In this document: positions 1-8,047 of the stretch, piece by piece
How the letters are laid out: each line of letters starts with the position of its first letter
Position numbering within the stretch: the first letter of the stretch is position 1
Origin: CAZHAX01 sp964530325
GTDB taxonomy: Bacteria > Chloroflexota > Anaerolineae > B4-G1
Length of the DNA: 52,553 bases
Reading direction: 5' to 3'
NCBI GenBank assembly: GCA_964530325.1
Contig: CAZHAX010000020.1
Location: 1 to 52,553, forward strand
Program-made: the position numbers and the translations under genes
Notes under the pieces: generated by a model
The model's database searches: none
What the model was told of the DNA's origin: nothing
What the model saw: the letters and a program-made list of their open reading frames with translations, nothing else

Positions 1-515
1 AGGTGCAGACCGGCTTCGGTCGAACCGGCCGCATGTTTGCCCTGGAGCGTCACGACCTGCGCCCAGACATGATGTGCGTGGCCAAGGGGATCGCCGGGGG
101 CCTGCCGATGGGGGCCACGTTGATCGGCGAGCGTGTCCAAGGGCTGGCCCCAACGATGCACTCAAGCACGTTCGGGGGTAGCCCGGTGCCCTGCGCGGCT
201 GCGGTGGCGGCCATTCGCTACATCGAGTCCGAGAACCTGCCCCAGCGTGCGGAGCAGATGGGAGCGCGGCTGATGGATGGCCTGCAAGCGCTCGACTCGC
301 CGCAGGTGCGCGAGGTGCGTGGCCTGGGCCTCATGGTCGCTGCCGAGTTGAAGAGCAAGTCCGCGCCTTTCCTGGCCGCTCTGGCAGAGAGGGGCGTGCT
401 GGCGCTCGCAGCCGGCGCGACTGTGATGCGCTTCCTGCCGCCACTGGTGATCACCCCGGAGCAGGTGGATACGGTGGTCGAGAAGGTGGGTGAAGCGCTG
501 GCCGGTGAAGGCTGA
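1..515 (+). CDS. argD: Class III aminotransferase, ArgD/LysJ type (5' partial)
   Basis: C-terminal 170 residues of a PLP-dependent acetylornithine/LysW-aminoadipate-semialdehyde type transaminase; the gene begins left of the window and the first whole codon is at position 3. The visible start, VQTGFGRTG, is the end of the DEVQTGxGRTG block whose Asp binds the PLP pyridine nitrogen. AKGIAGGLPMGA carries the Schiff-base lysine. STFGGSPVPCAAA and the C-terminal small domain follow in family order. Established role: transfer of an amino group from glutamate to a semialdehyde on the route to ornithine or lysine. The LysK-like hydrolase and carAB downstream suggest the arginine branch, probably with LysW-bound intermediates, so lysJ is an equally fair name. 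The stop is followed after 31 bp by the methyltransferase start. Confidence 0.9.
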   Translation, partial: VQTGFGRTGRMFALERHDLRPDMMCVAKGIAGGLPMGATLIGERVQGLAPTMHSSTFGGSPVPCAAAVAAIRYIESENLPQRAEQMGARLMDGLQALDSPQVREVRGLGLMVAAELKSKSAPFLAALAERGVLALAAGATVMRFLPPLVITPEQVDTVVEKVGEALAGEG

Positions 516-516
516 A

Positions 517-553
517 CAGCGCAGAGTGAAGCTTGAAGAGTGAAACGTGAAGA
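517..553 (+). repeat. Short degenerate GTGAAG-type direct repeats
   Basis: The spacer between the aminotransferase and the methyltransferase contains three to four imperfect copies of a GAGTGAAR/TGAAG unit, running into the methyltransferase start codon. Such simple repeats recur between genes in many environmental genomes; no function is assigned. Confidence 0.4.
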
Positions 554-1353
554 CGGAAGGTGGAGCCGGCTGCAGCCCTGACTGGCGGCGCTGGTACGAG
601 CGCTGGGAGGAGAGCCAGAACTGCTACATCCCGGAGCGAGAGAGACGCTTCGACCTGATGTTCTCCCTGGCCGGTCTGAACGGCGGCGGTGAAGTGCGTA
701 TCCTCGACCTGGGTTGCGGGCCGGGGTCGGTCTCCTTTCGGGGGCTGGAGCGCTATCCGGATGCCCGGTTCGTCGCCGCCGATTGCGACCCCGTGTTGCT
801 GGCGATGGGCCGCGCCGTGAGCGCGCAGCATGGCTGGCCGGTTGAGTTCATCCAGGTCGATCTGCGCGATCCGGACTGGTGGCGGACGTATGAAGGGGCT
901 TTTGACCTCGTTGTCTCCGCCACTGCCCTGCACTGGCTTGCTGCCGAGAATCTCGCCGCCGTCTACCGGCGTGTGTACGGCGTGCTCAGGCCGGGCGGCT
1001 GGTTCCTCAACTCGGACCACGTTGCCAGCGACGATCCTGACACTCAGATGCTGTTCCGGAGGAAGCTCTCGAGCAGACGGGAGATCACTTTCCGGGAGTG
1101 CGAATGCGACACCTGGGATGGCTATTGGGAGGCTCTCGGTGCGGAGCTGGGAGAAGACGGTCTGCTGGCGCGGAGGCTGGACCTTGAATCGTGGGAAGGG
1201 ACGGAGGACGGCCACAGCGAGCGCTTCCACCTGGAGGTCCTGCGGGACTGCGGCTTTGAGCAGATTGCGCTGTACTGGCAGGAGTACGGCGAGGCGGTCG
1301 TGGGAGCCCGCAGGCCGGGATCGCGAGAGTGCGCGCAGGTGGACGTGCAATGA
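547..1353 (+). CDS. Class I SAM-dependent methyltransferase
   Basis: Predicted soluble 268-residue Rossmann-fold methyltransferase starting at GTG 547. Motif I is ILDLGCGPGS (about residue 57), followed by an acidic end of beta-2 (ADCDP), the FDLVVSATALHWL segment (motif IV/post-motif) and YGVLRPGGWFLNSDH (motif VI), the layout of trans-aconitate/ubiquinone-type small-molecule methyltransferases. The substrate cannot be told from sequence. It lies between the aminotransferase and carA, and its TGA overlaps the carA ATG (ATGA at 1350-1353), so it is almost certainly translated with carA. No known step of arginine synthesis needs a methyltransferase, so it is either a passenger or has an unrecognised link to the pathway. 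Confidence 0.85.
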   Translation: MKTEGGAGCSPDWRRWYERWEESQNCYIPERERRFDLMFSLAGLNGGGEVRILDLGCGPGSVSFRGLERYPDARFVAADCDPVLLAMGRAVSAQHGWPVEFIQVDLRDPDWWRTYEGAFDLVVSATALHWLAAENLAAVYRRVYGVLRPGGWFLNSDHVASDDPDTQMLFRRKLSSRREITFRECECDTWDGYWEALGAELGEDGLLARRLDLESWEGTEDGHSERFHLEVLRDCGFEQIALYWQEYGEAVVGARRPGSRECAQVDVQ

Positions 1354-2591
1354 CTGAGAGGAAGGCGCTGCTGGCGCTAGAGGATGGTACCCTCTTCTGG
1401 GGGACGAGCGTGGGAGCGCCGGGCGAGGCGTTCGGGGAGCTGGTGTTCAACACTGGAATGACCGGCTACCAGGAGGTGCTCACCGATCCCTCCTACCGCG
1501 GCCAGATCGTGGTCATGACCTATCCGGAGATCGGCATCTACGGCGTGAACCCGGACGACGTCGAGTCGGACCAGATCCAGGTGGCGGGCTACGCAGTCCA
1601 TCGGGCCATCCGCCAGCCGTTCAACCAGCGGGCTACGCTGAGCTTCACAGACTACCTCTCGGGAGCCGGTGTTGTGGCCATCGAGGGCATCGACACCCGC
1701 AAGCTGACGCGCCACCTGCGGACGCAGGGCGCTATGAGAGGTGCCATATCCAGCGTCGATCTGGAGCCGGAGAGCCTTCTGGAGCGGGTGCGGCAGAGCC
1801 CGCAGATGCTGGGTCTCAACCTGGCTGAACAGGTCAGCCCGGAAGAGCCAACTGGCCGCTCCTACCGAACGAGCGGCCAGTTCCATGTTGTGGTAGTGGA
1901 CGCCGGACGCAAGGAAGGCATCATCCGCGATCTGGAGGCGCGCTCAGCCGAGGTAACCTTCGTCCCCTACGACATAGGCGTCGATGAGCTGCTCGCGCTC
2001 AAGCCGGACGGCGTGCTCGTCTCGAACGGGCCGGGCGACCCTGAGCCGCTGCGGCGGACGATCGAATTGCTGCGCGGCGTGCTGCGCAATCACATCCCCC
2101 TGGGCGGCATCTGCCTGGGCCACCAACTGCTCGGGCTGGCCCTCGGGGGCGAGACCTACAAGATGCGCTTCGGCCATCGGGGGGTCAATCACCCGGTCAA
2201 GGAGCTGGCCAGTGGCCGCGTGGTGATCACCACGCAGAATCACGGCTTTGCCGTCGATCCAACCAGCCTGGGTATCGACTGGCGGCCGATAGACGCCGCC
2301 TTCAAGCCGGCGAACGGGGAGATAGTGACGGAGAACGAGCGCCTGGCGGATCCGGCGGTGACGATGGCCGAGCTGCTGCCGACCTCGCCACTGGTCGGCT
2401 CCAGCCCCTTGGGCTTCGGCGCGGTAGAGGTCACTCACCTATCGCTGAACGATGGGACACTGGAGGGCCTGCGCCTGCGGGACTTCCCAGCCTTCTCGGT
2501 CCAGTTCCACCCGGAGGCCTCGCCCGGCCCGCGGGACGCGAAGGCCTTCTTTGACGAGTTCGTGGGGCTTGTTGCAGGGTCGAGAGGATAA
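1350..2591 (+). CDS. carA: Carbamoyl-phosphate synthase small (glutaminase) subunit
   Basis: CarA hydrolyses glutamine and feeds ammonia to CarB for carbamoyl phosphate, used in arginine and pyrimidine synthesis. The ATG at 1350 overlaps the upstream stop; an in-frame GTG at 1329 is less likely. The N-terminal CPSase domain shows FNTGMTGYQEVLTDPSY. The class I glutamine amidotransferase domain has SNGPGDPE, nucleophile Cys about residue 255 in GGICLGHQLLG, and the catalytic His/Glu in QFHPEASPGP near residue 384. The protein is 413 residues against about 380 in E. coli. The excess is an insertion at about residues 310-358, between QNHGFAVD and VTHLSLNDGTLEG, which are nearly adjacent in other CarA proteins. 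The function call is secure. Confidence 0.97.
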   Translation: MTERKALLALEDGTLFWGTSVGAPGEAFGELVFNTGMTGYQEVLTDPSYRGQIVVMTYPEIGIYGVNPDDVESDQIQVAGYAVHRAIRQPFNQRATLSFTDYLSGAGVVAIEGIDTRKLTRHLRTQGAMRGAISSVDLEPESLLERVRQSPQMLGLNLAEQVSPEEPTGRSYRTSGQFHVVVVDAGRKEGIIRDLEARSAEVTFVPYDIGVDELLALKPDGVLVSNGPGDPEPLRRTIELLRGVLRNHIPLGGICLGHQLLGLALGGETYKMRFGHRGVNHPVKELASGRVVITTQNHGFAVDPTSLGIDWRPIDAAFKPANGEIVTENERLADPAVTMAELLPTSPLVGSSPLGFGAVEVTHLSLNDGTLEGLRLRDFPAFSVQFHPEASPGPRDAKAFFDEFVGLVAGSRG

Positions 2592-2706
2592 CCGCGGAGA
2601 ACGCAGAGATGGAAGAGATGCAGAGGCTGAATGGGATCAGCAAGGGGGCACTTCGCGCTGTGAATGAGTTCCCAGGCTCTCTGTGCTCTGAGCGAGCTCT
2701 GCGGTC
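2590..2706. repeat. Imperfect inverted repeat in the carA-carB spacer
   Basis: The left arm (about 2590-2627) contains ACCGCGGAGAACGCAGAG followed by purine-rich GAAGAGATGCAGAGG. The right arm (about 2675-2706), read on the other strand, contains GACCGCAGAGCTCGC followed by CAGAGCACAGAGAG. The arms are diverged copies of an ACCGCRGAG/CGCAGAG unit in opposite orientation around a 47 bp centre. The carB Shine-Dalgarno lies just beyond the right arm. The element resembles the dispersed CGCAGAG-type palindromic repeats seen between genes in many environmental genomes. Confidence 0.5.
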
Positions 2707-2726
2707 AGTGCCCTTGGAGGATCCCG

Positions 2727-5700
2727 GTGCCGAGGCGGACTGACATCGACAAGATTCTGATCATCGGCTCCGGCCCGATCGTCATCGGCCAGGCGGCGGA
2801 GTTCGACTACTCGGGCACCCAGGCGCTCAAGGCGCTCAGGCGTGCTGGCTACCAGCTGGTGGTGGTGAACTCCAACTCGGCCACCATAATGACCGATCCC
2901 GAGCTGTCCGACGCCGTCTATATCGAGCCGCTGACCCACGACTTCGTCGCCGACATCATCGCCCGCGAGCGTCCCGATGCGCTCCTGCCGACGCTGGGCG
3001 GCCAGACCGCCCTCAATCTGGCCGTCGAGCTGCACCAGAGCGGGGTGCTGGAGATGCACGGCGTCGAGCTCATTGGCGCCTCGTTCGAGGCGATCAGGCG
3101 GGCTGAGGATCGGGACCTGTTCAAGCAGACGATGCTGGGGATAGGCCTGGAGGTTCCGCGGAGCAAACAGATCGGCAGCCTGCCCGAAGCGCTGGCCGTC
3201 GCGGACGATTTGGGCTACCCGCTCATCGCCCGGCCCAGCTTCACGCTCGGCGGCACTGGGGGTGGGGTGGCCTACAACGCGGAGGAGCTGAGTCGCGTGG
3301 CGAGCAAGGGGCTCATCGAGAGCCCGTCCCACACCGTGCTTCTGGAGGAGTCGGTCATCGGCTGGAAGGAGTTCGAGCTCGAGGTGATGCGCGACTGCGC
3401 CGACAACGGCGTAGTCGTCTGCTCGATCGAGAACCTCGACCCGATGGGCGTCCACACCGGGGACTCGATCACCGTCGCCCCGGCACAGACGCTCACAGAC
3501 CGGGAGTACCAGCGCATGCGCAGCGCAGCGATCGAGGTGCTGCGGGCGATCGGCGTTGACACGGGAGGGTCGAACATCCAGTTCGCAGTCGACCCGGAGA
3601 CCGGGCGCATGGTCGTCATCGAGATGAACCCCCGCGTCTCCCGCTCGTCCGCGCTGGCCTCGAAGGCGACGGGCTATCCCATTGCCAAGGTAGCTGCGCT
3701 TCTCGCCGTCGGCTACAGACTGGACGAGATCCCCAACGACATCACCCGTCGCACGACGGCCGCCTTCGAGCCTACTCTCGACTACGTCGTGGTGAAAGTG
3801 CCGCGTTTCCAACTGGAGAAGTTCCCCGGCGCCGACCCCCGGCTGGCCACGCAGATGAAGTCGGTGGGCGAGGTGATGGCTATCGGCCGCACCTTCCTGG
3901 AGGCGCTGGGCAAGGCGATCCGCTCGCTGGAGCTGGACGCGACGCCGAAGCTCGATTTCGAGCACATCCGGGAGTACCTGGCCAATCCAACCCCGGTGCG
4001 GCTCTCGTACATCTTCGCTGCTCTGCGGCGCGGCTACACCGTCGACGAGATTCACGAGATCACCTACATCGACCGCTGGTTCCTGACCGAGATGGACAGG
4101 TTCATCGAGTACGAGCGGCGCGTGCAGGGCTCAGGGTGGGAGAGCCTGGGCGCGGAGCTGCTGCTGGAGGGCAAGGTTCTCGGCATGTCGGACCGCGAGC
4201 TCGGCGAAGAGAGCCTGGGCCGGTCGGCGGCCGATGCTCAGCAGCTGAGGCAGAGTCTGGGTATCACCCCGGTCTACAAGATGGTCGATACCTGCGCGGC
4301 GGAGTTCGAGGCCGCAACCCCGTACTACTACTCGACCTACGGCGGCGTGGAGAACGAGGCACTTCCATCGGAGCGTCCCAAGGTGGTTATCCTCGGTTCC
4401 GGCCCCAACCGTATCGGCCAGGGCATTGAGTTCGACTACGCCAACGTCCACGCCGCCTGGGCACTGCAGGAGGAGGGGTACGAGGTGGTGATGGTCAACT
4501 CGAACCCGGAGACCGTCTCCACCGACTACGATACCTCCGATCGACTCTACTTCGAGCCGCTGACGCACGAGGATGTGATGGCTATCATCGCCAACGAGAA
4601 GCCGGTCGGCGTCGTCGTCGGCTTTGGCGGCCAGACCCCCCTGAAGCTGGCCCGAACGCTCGTCGGCGAGGGCGTGCCGCTGCTCGGCACCGGCTTCGAG
4701 GCGATCGAGCTGGCGGAGAACAGGGAGCGATTCGGCGCGCTTCTGGACGAACTTGGCCTGAAGAGCCCGCCCTACGGGACGGCCACGACGACTGAGGAAG
4801 CGGCAAGGGTGGCTGAGTCTCTCGGATACCCGGTTCTAGTCCGCCCCAGCTACATCCTGGGTGGACGGGCTGTAGAGATAGTTGATACGCCGGAGGAGCT
4901 CGAGCACTACGTCGCGGAAGCCGCCCGCATCTCGCCGGGCTACCCGGTGCTCGTGGACCGTTTTCTGGAGCATGCCCTGGAGATGGACGTCGACGTGCTC
5001 ACCGACGGCAGCGACGTCTGGGTCGCCGGGCTGATGGAGCAGATAGAAGAGGCGGGGGTCCACTCGGGCGACTCCGCCTGCGTCTTGCCGCCGGTCAGCC
5101 TTTCGGACGAGATGGTGGAGCGGATCGAATTGGCTGCCGCTCGCCTTGTACGCGCGCTGGGCGTGGTGGGACTGGTCAACATCCAGCTGGCGGTGAAGGG
5201 GAACGAGCTGTACGTGATCGAGGCCAATCCGCGCGCTTCGCGCACAGTGCCCTATGTCAGCAAGGCGGTGGGCATCCCGGTGGCCAAGCTGGCGGCGAAG
5301 GTCATGGTCGGCAAGTCACTCGGCGAACTGCTGGCGCCCTACTGGCCGTTCCCGGTTCGCCCGGGCTCGGCGCAGGGCAACGGTGATCTGGGCGAGATCC
5401 TGGCGGATACTCACCAGGCGCCCACGCCGTGGCCGGTCCATTCCACCGTCAAGGAGGTCGTGCTGCCCTTCGGCCGCTTTCCGGGATCGGACGTGCTCCT
5501 GGGCCCGGAGATGCGCTCGACGGGCGAGGTGATGAGCTTCGGGACCAGCTACCCGGAGGCGTTTGCCAAGGCTCAGCTGGCTGCTGGCAACCCGCTGCCG
5601 ACAGGCGGCACGGTTCTGGTCAGTCTGGCGGACACGGACAAGCGAGAAGGGATGGCCCTGGTGGCGCAGCTGAGTGACCTGGGGTTCAGCGTGGTGGCTA

Positions 5701-6089
5701 CCCGCGGGACGGCCCGGTCTCTTCTGGCCATGAACGTGCCGGCCGAAGTGGTCCTCAAGGTAGGCGAGGGGCGGCCGGACGTCGTGGACCTGATTGCCCA
5801 GGGCAGGGTGAGCCTGGTGGTGAATACTCCCTCTGAGGTGCAGGGAGATCGGGTGGCGGCGAACGCCAGTGTGCCGGAAGGATCGGAGGAGATGGGCCTG
5901 GCTCTGCCGCTGGCCAGCAAGCGGACTGTGGGATACCGCATTCGCACAGCAGCGCTCGATTACCACGTGCCGTACGTCACCACGCTGGTGGCGCTGCGAG
6001 CGACGGTTGCGGCGATCCGCGCGCTCCGGTCGGGCAAGCTGCCTGTCCGGTCCCTGGCGGAGATCACGGAATTCGGTGTGGAGGCCTGA
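2727..6089 (+). CDS. carB: Carbamoyl-phosphate synthase large subunit
   Basis: CarB makes carbamoyl phosphate from bicarbonate, two ATP and ammonia channelled from CarA. The start is GTG 2727 (VPRRTDIDKILIIGSGP), the family's normal N-terminus, with GGAGG six bases upstream; a reading frame open from 2664 would add 21 residues unlike the family. Domains in order: first ATP-grasp half (GSGPIVIGQAAEFDYSG, GGTGGG, IEMNPRVSRSSALASKATGYP), oligomerisation domain, second ATP-grasp half (GSGPNRIGQGIEFDY, IEANPRASRTVPYVSK), and a C-terminal MGS-like allosteric domain from about residue 950. The 1120 residues exceed E. coli CarB by about 45; part is an insertion at about 871-906 before VKEVVLPFGRFPG. 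Its stop overlaps the lysK start (TGATG). Confidence 0.98.
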   Translation: MPRRTDIDKILIIGSGPIVIGQAAEFDYSGTQALKALRRAGYQLVVVNSNSATIMTDPELSDAVYIEPLTHDFVADIIARERPDALLPTLGGQTALNLAVELHQSGVLEMHGVELIGASFEAIRRAEDRDLFKQTMLGIGLEVPRSKQIGSLPEALAVADDLGYPLIARPSFTLGGTGGGVAYNAEELSRVASKGLIESPSHTVLLEESVIGWKEFELEVMRDCADNGVVVCSIENLDPMGVHTGDSITVAPAQTLTDREYQRMRSAAIEVLRAIGVDTGGSNIQFAVDPETGRMVVIEMNPRVSRSSALASKATGYPIAKVAALLAVGYRLDEIPNDITRRTTAAFEPTLDYVVVKVPRFQLEKFPGADPRLATQMKSVGEVMAIGRTFLEALGKAIRSLELDATPKLDFEHIREYLANPTPVRLSYIFAALRRGYTVDEIHEITYIDRWFLTEMDRFIEYERRVQGSGWESLGAELLLEGKVLGMSDRELGEESLGRSAADAQQLRQSLGITPVYKMVDTCAAEFEAATPYYYSTYGGVENEALPSERPKVVILGSGPNRIGQGIEFDYANVHAAWALQEEGYEVVMVNSNPETVSTDYDTSDRLYFEPLTHEDVMAIIANEKPVGVVVGFGGQTPLKLARTLVGEGVPLLGTGFEAIELAENRERFGALLDELGLKSPPYGTATTTEEAARVAESLGYPVLVRPSYILGGRAVEIVDTPEELEHYVAEAARISPGYPVLVDRFLEHALEMDVDVLTDGSDVWVAGLMEQIEEAGVHSGDSACVLPPVSLSDEMVERIELAAARLVRALGVVGLVNIQLAVKGNELYVIEANPRASRTVPYVSKAVGIPVAKLAAKVMVGKSLGELLAPYWPFPVRPGSAQGNGDLGEILADTHQAPTPWPVHSTVKEVVLPFGRFPGSDVLLGPEMRSTGEVMSFGTSYPEAFAKAQLAAGNPLPTGGTVLVSLADTDKREGMALVAQLSDLGFSVVATRGTARSLLAMNVPAEVVLKVGEGRPDVVDLIAQGRVSLVVNTPSEVQGDRVAANASVPEGSEEMGLALPLASKRTVGYRIRTAALDYHVPYVTTLVALRATVAAIRALRSGKLPVRSLAEITEFGVEA

Positions 6090-7138
6090 TGGACGAAGTC
6101 AGTTTCTTGCGAGAGTTGGTAGAGGTAGCCAGCCCGTCCGGCGACGAGGACGCAGTAGGGGAGTTCCTCGTCAAGAGCATGGGAGAGCTTGGGTTCCGGG
6201 CCCACAGGGACGAGGCCGGCAACGCCGTTGGAGAGATTGGCGCTCCGGAAGCGGAGCGGGTGATCGTGCTGCTCGGCCACATGGACACGGTGCCGGGAAA
6301 GGTGCCCATCCGCCAGGAGGGCAGTCTGCTCTATGGTCGAGGATCGGTCGACGCCAAGGGGCCGCTGGCCACCTTCATCCTGGCTGCGTCCCGGGTCGCA
6401 GACGAGTTGGGCGACGCACGGATCAGGGTGATCGGCGCTGTGGAGGAGGAGTCGTACGGCCGTGGGGCAAAGCATCTGGCCGGTACGATGGCGCCCCCGG
6501 AATGCGTCGTCATCGGCGAGCCCAGCCACTGGGAAGGGATCACGCTGGGGTACAAGGGGCGGATGTGCGTGGACTACCGCCGTTCCCAGCCGGGCAGCCA
6601 CAGCGCTGGCGAGGAGCAGGGGCCGGCGGAGAAGGCGATCGCCTTCTGGAACCGCTTGATGACCCACGCCGAACAGCAGAATGGCGGGGAGTCCGGCAGG
6701 TTCACCACCCTCGATCCCGCGTTGAACGAGTTCCGTACCTTCAGCGATGGGCTCGACGACGGGGTGGAGATGCGGATCGTCATGCGCGTCCCGCCTGGGG
6801 TGGATACCGACGAGCTGAAGGCGAACATGGAGTCGTGGAGCAAAGAGGCCGAGCTGAGCTTCTCTCCCATCGATCAGCCGTTCCAGGCGGACAAGAACAC
6901 GCCTCTCGTCCGGGCGCTGCTGCGGGCCATCCGGGATCAGGGTGGGCGCCCTCGTTTCAAGCTCAAGACGGGCACATCCGACATGAACGTCGTCGGTCCC
7001 GCCTGGGGCTGCCCGATGGTGGCCTACGGTCCCGGGGATTCGTCGCTAGACCATACCCCGGACGAGCACATCGACGTGCGCGAGTACCGGCGCGCGATAA
7101 AGGTGCTCGCCGGGGCGTTGAGACTACTCGTTCAGTAG
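6089..7138 (+). CDS. lysK: LysK-type [LysW]-ornithine/lysine hydrolase (M20 family)
   Basis: Cytoplasmic M20 metallopeptidase of 349 residues. Visible metal and catalytic features are LLGHMDTVPG (metal His and catalytic Asp), YGRGSVDAKGPLA (bridging Asp), the EEES general-base Glu region, the GEPS segment and a final SLDHTPDEHI His. The run KTGTSDMN and PAWGCPMVAYGPGDS is characteristic, from memory, of the LysK/N-acetyl-ornithine and N-acetyl-lysine deacetylase family rather than generic ArgE/DapE. Family role: release of ornithine or lysine from the LysW carrier protein. Translational overlap with carB, which uses the product branch carbamoyl phosphate plus ornithine, favours ornithine release here. 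LysW itself is not in the window. Confidence 0.85.
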   Translation: MDEVSFLRELVEVASPSGDEDAVGEFLVKSMGELGFRAHRDEAGNAVGEIGAPEAERVIVLLGHMDTVPGKVPIRQEGSLLYGRGSVDAKGPLATFILAASRVADELGDARIRVIGAVEEESYGRGAKHLAGTMAPPECVVIGEPSHWEGITLGYKGRMCVDYRRSQPGSHSAGEEQGPAEKAIAFWNRLMTHAEQQNGGESGRFTTLDPALNEFRTFSDGLDDGVEMRIVMRVPPGVDTDELKANMESWSKEAELSFSPIDQPFQADKNTPLVRALLRAIRDQGGRPRFKLKTGTSDMNVVGPAWGCPMVAYGPGDSSLDHTPDEHIDVREYRRAIKVLAGALRLLVQ

Positions 7139-7144
7139 GCGAGC

Positions 7145-7999
7145 CTATTCGGCGGCGACGACCACAGCGCCCACCAGTCCCGCCCCCGCGTGGACGGACA
7201 GCCCCGGCGTCAGCTCGGCCAGGATCGTGCCCGGCGGGCAGTCGATCTCCTCCCTCACTAGCGCCTCGAACTGCCTGGCGGAGTCAGGCGCGGCCGCGTG
7301 GAGGATCGCCATTCGCTCGACCGCCCGGCCTGCCAGGGCCTCTCCGGTCAACTCGATCGCCCGCGCCCAGGCCTTCTTCTGAGTGCGCACCTTCTCCAGC
7401 AGGTCGAGCTTCCCTTCTTGGATCGTCAGGATCGGCTTGACGTTGAGCATACCGGCCATGCCCGCCGCCAGATGGCCCACCCGGCCGCTCATGGCCAGGT
7501 AGCGGAGGGTGGAGAGGGCTGCGTAGAGGTAGGTCCGGTCGCGCACCGAAGTGGCACGAGCGACTATCTCGTCGGCTGATGCCCCTTCCCGCGCGGCCTC
7601 GGCGGCTACGAGGGCCATGAAGCCCTGGCCCATGCTCAGGGTGCGCGAGTCGACGACGGTGATGCTCCGCTCCGGCATCAGGCCCCAGGCGACGAGGGCC
7701 GAGTCGTAGGTGGCGCTGATCTCCCCGCTGACACAGAAGCAGACGATCGAGCCCGCCCCGTCGTCGAAGGCCCTCTCGAAGGCCTTGACGAAGTCGCCCG
7801 GCGCCGGCGCTGCCGTCGTGGGCAGCTTGCCCTCGCGATCGACGCGTTCGAACAGCTTGGCGTCGTCGATGTCGATCCCTGTCTGGAAACTCTCTTCTCC
7901 GAACAGGACCGAAATGGGCACCTGGCGAATGCCGTGCTTCGCTGCCAGGTAGGCCGGCAGGCTGGCATCTGTATCGGTTACGATAGCTATTGACGGCAT
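7145..7999 (-). CDS. DegV family fatty-acid-binding protein
   Basis: About 284 residues with DegV hallmarks: N-terminal IVTDTDASLPAYLA, PTTAAPAPGDFVKAFE (the PT(S/T)QP-like ligand loop), FCVSGEISATYDSA, VVDSRTLSMGQGFMALVAAE and LSTLRYLAMSGRVGHLAAGMAGMLNVKPIL. The family binds a fatty acid carboxylate between two domains; FakB members present fatty acids to the FakA kinase, which is not seen here. Two Met codons are adjacent. The second (7999) lies six bases from an AAGGGGG site, the first (8002) only three, so the second is chosen. The gene converges on lysK with a 6 bp gap and follows the beta-helix genes on the same strand. Confidence 0.9.
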   Translation of the reverse strand: MPSIAIVTDTDASLPAYLAAKHGIRQVPISVLFGEESFQTGIDIDDAKLFERVDREGKLPTTAAPAPGDFVKAFERAFDDGAGSIVCFCVSGEISATYDSALVAWGLMPERSITVVDSRTLSMGQGFMALVAAEAAREGASADEIVARATSVRDRTYLYAALSTLRYLAMSGRVGHLAAGMAGMLNVKPILTIQEGKLDLLEKVRTQKKAWARAIELTGEALAGRAVERMAILHAAAPDSARQFEALVREEIDCPPGTILAELTPGLSVHAGAGLVGAVVVAAE

Positions 8000-8047
8000 C
8001 ATAATCCCCCTTCGCTAGTCGCTCCGGTCTTATTCAAAGCGCTGTGC

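Noticed and set aside
2637..4055. 472-codon minus-strand open frame
   Set aside because: Antisense shadow of carB in GC-rich DNA; no domain and an Arg/His-biased composition.
5869..7440. 523-codon plus-strand open frame
   Set aside because: Out-of-frame shadow of the carB end and lysK; no recognisable domain.
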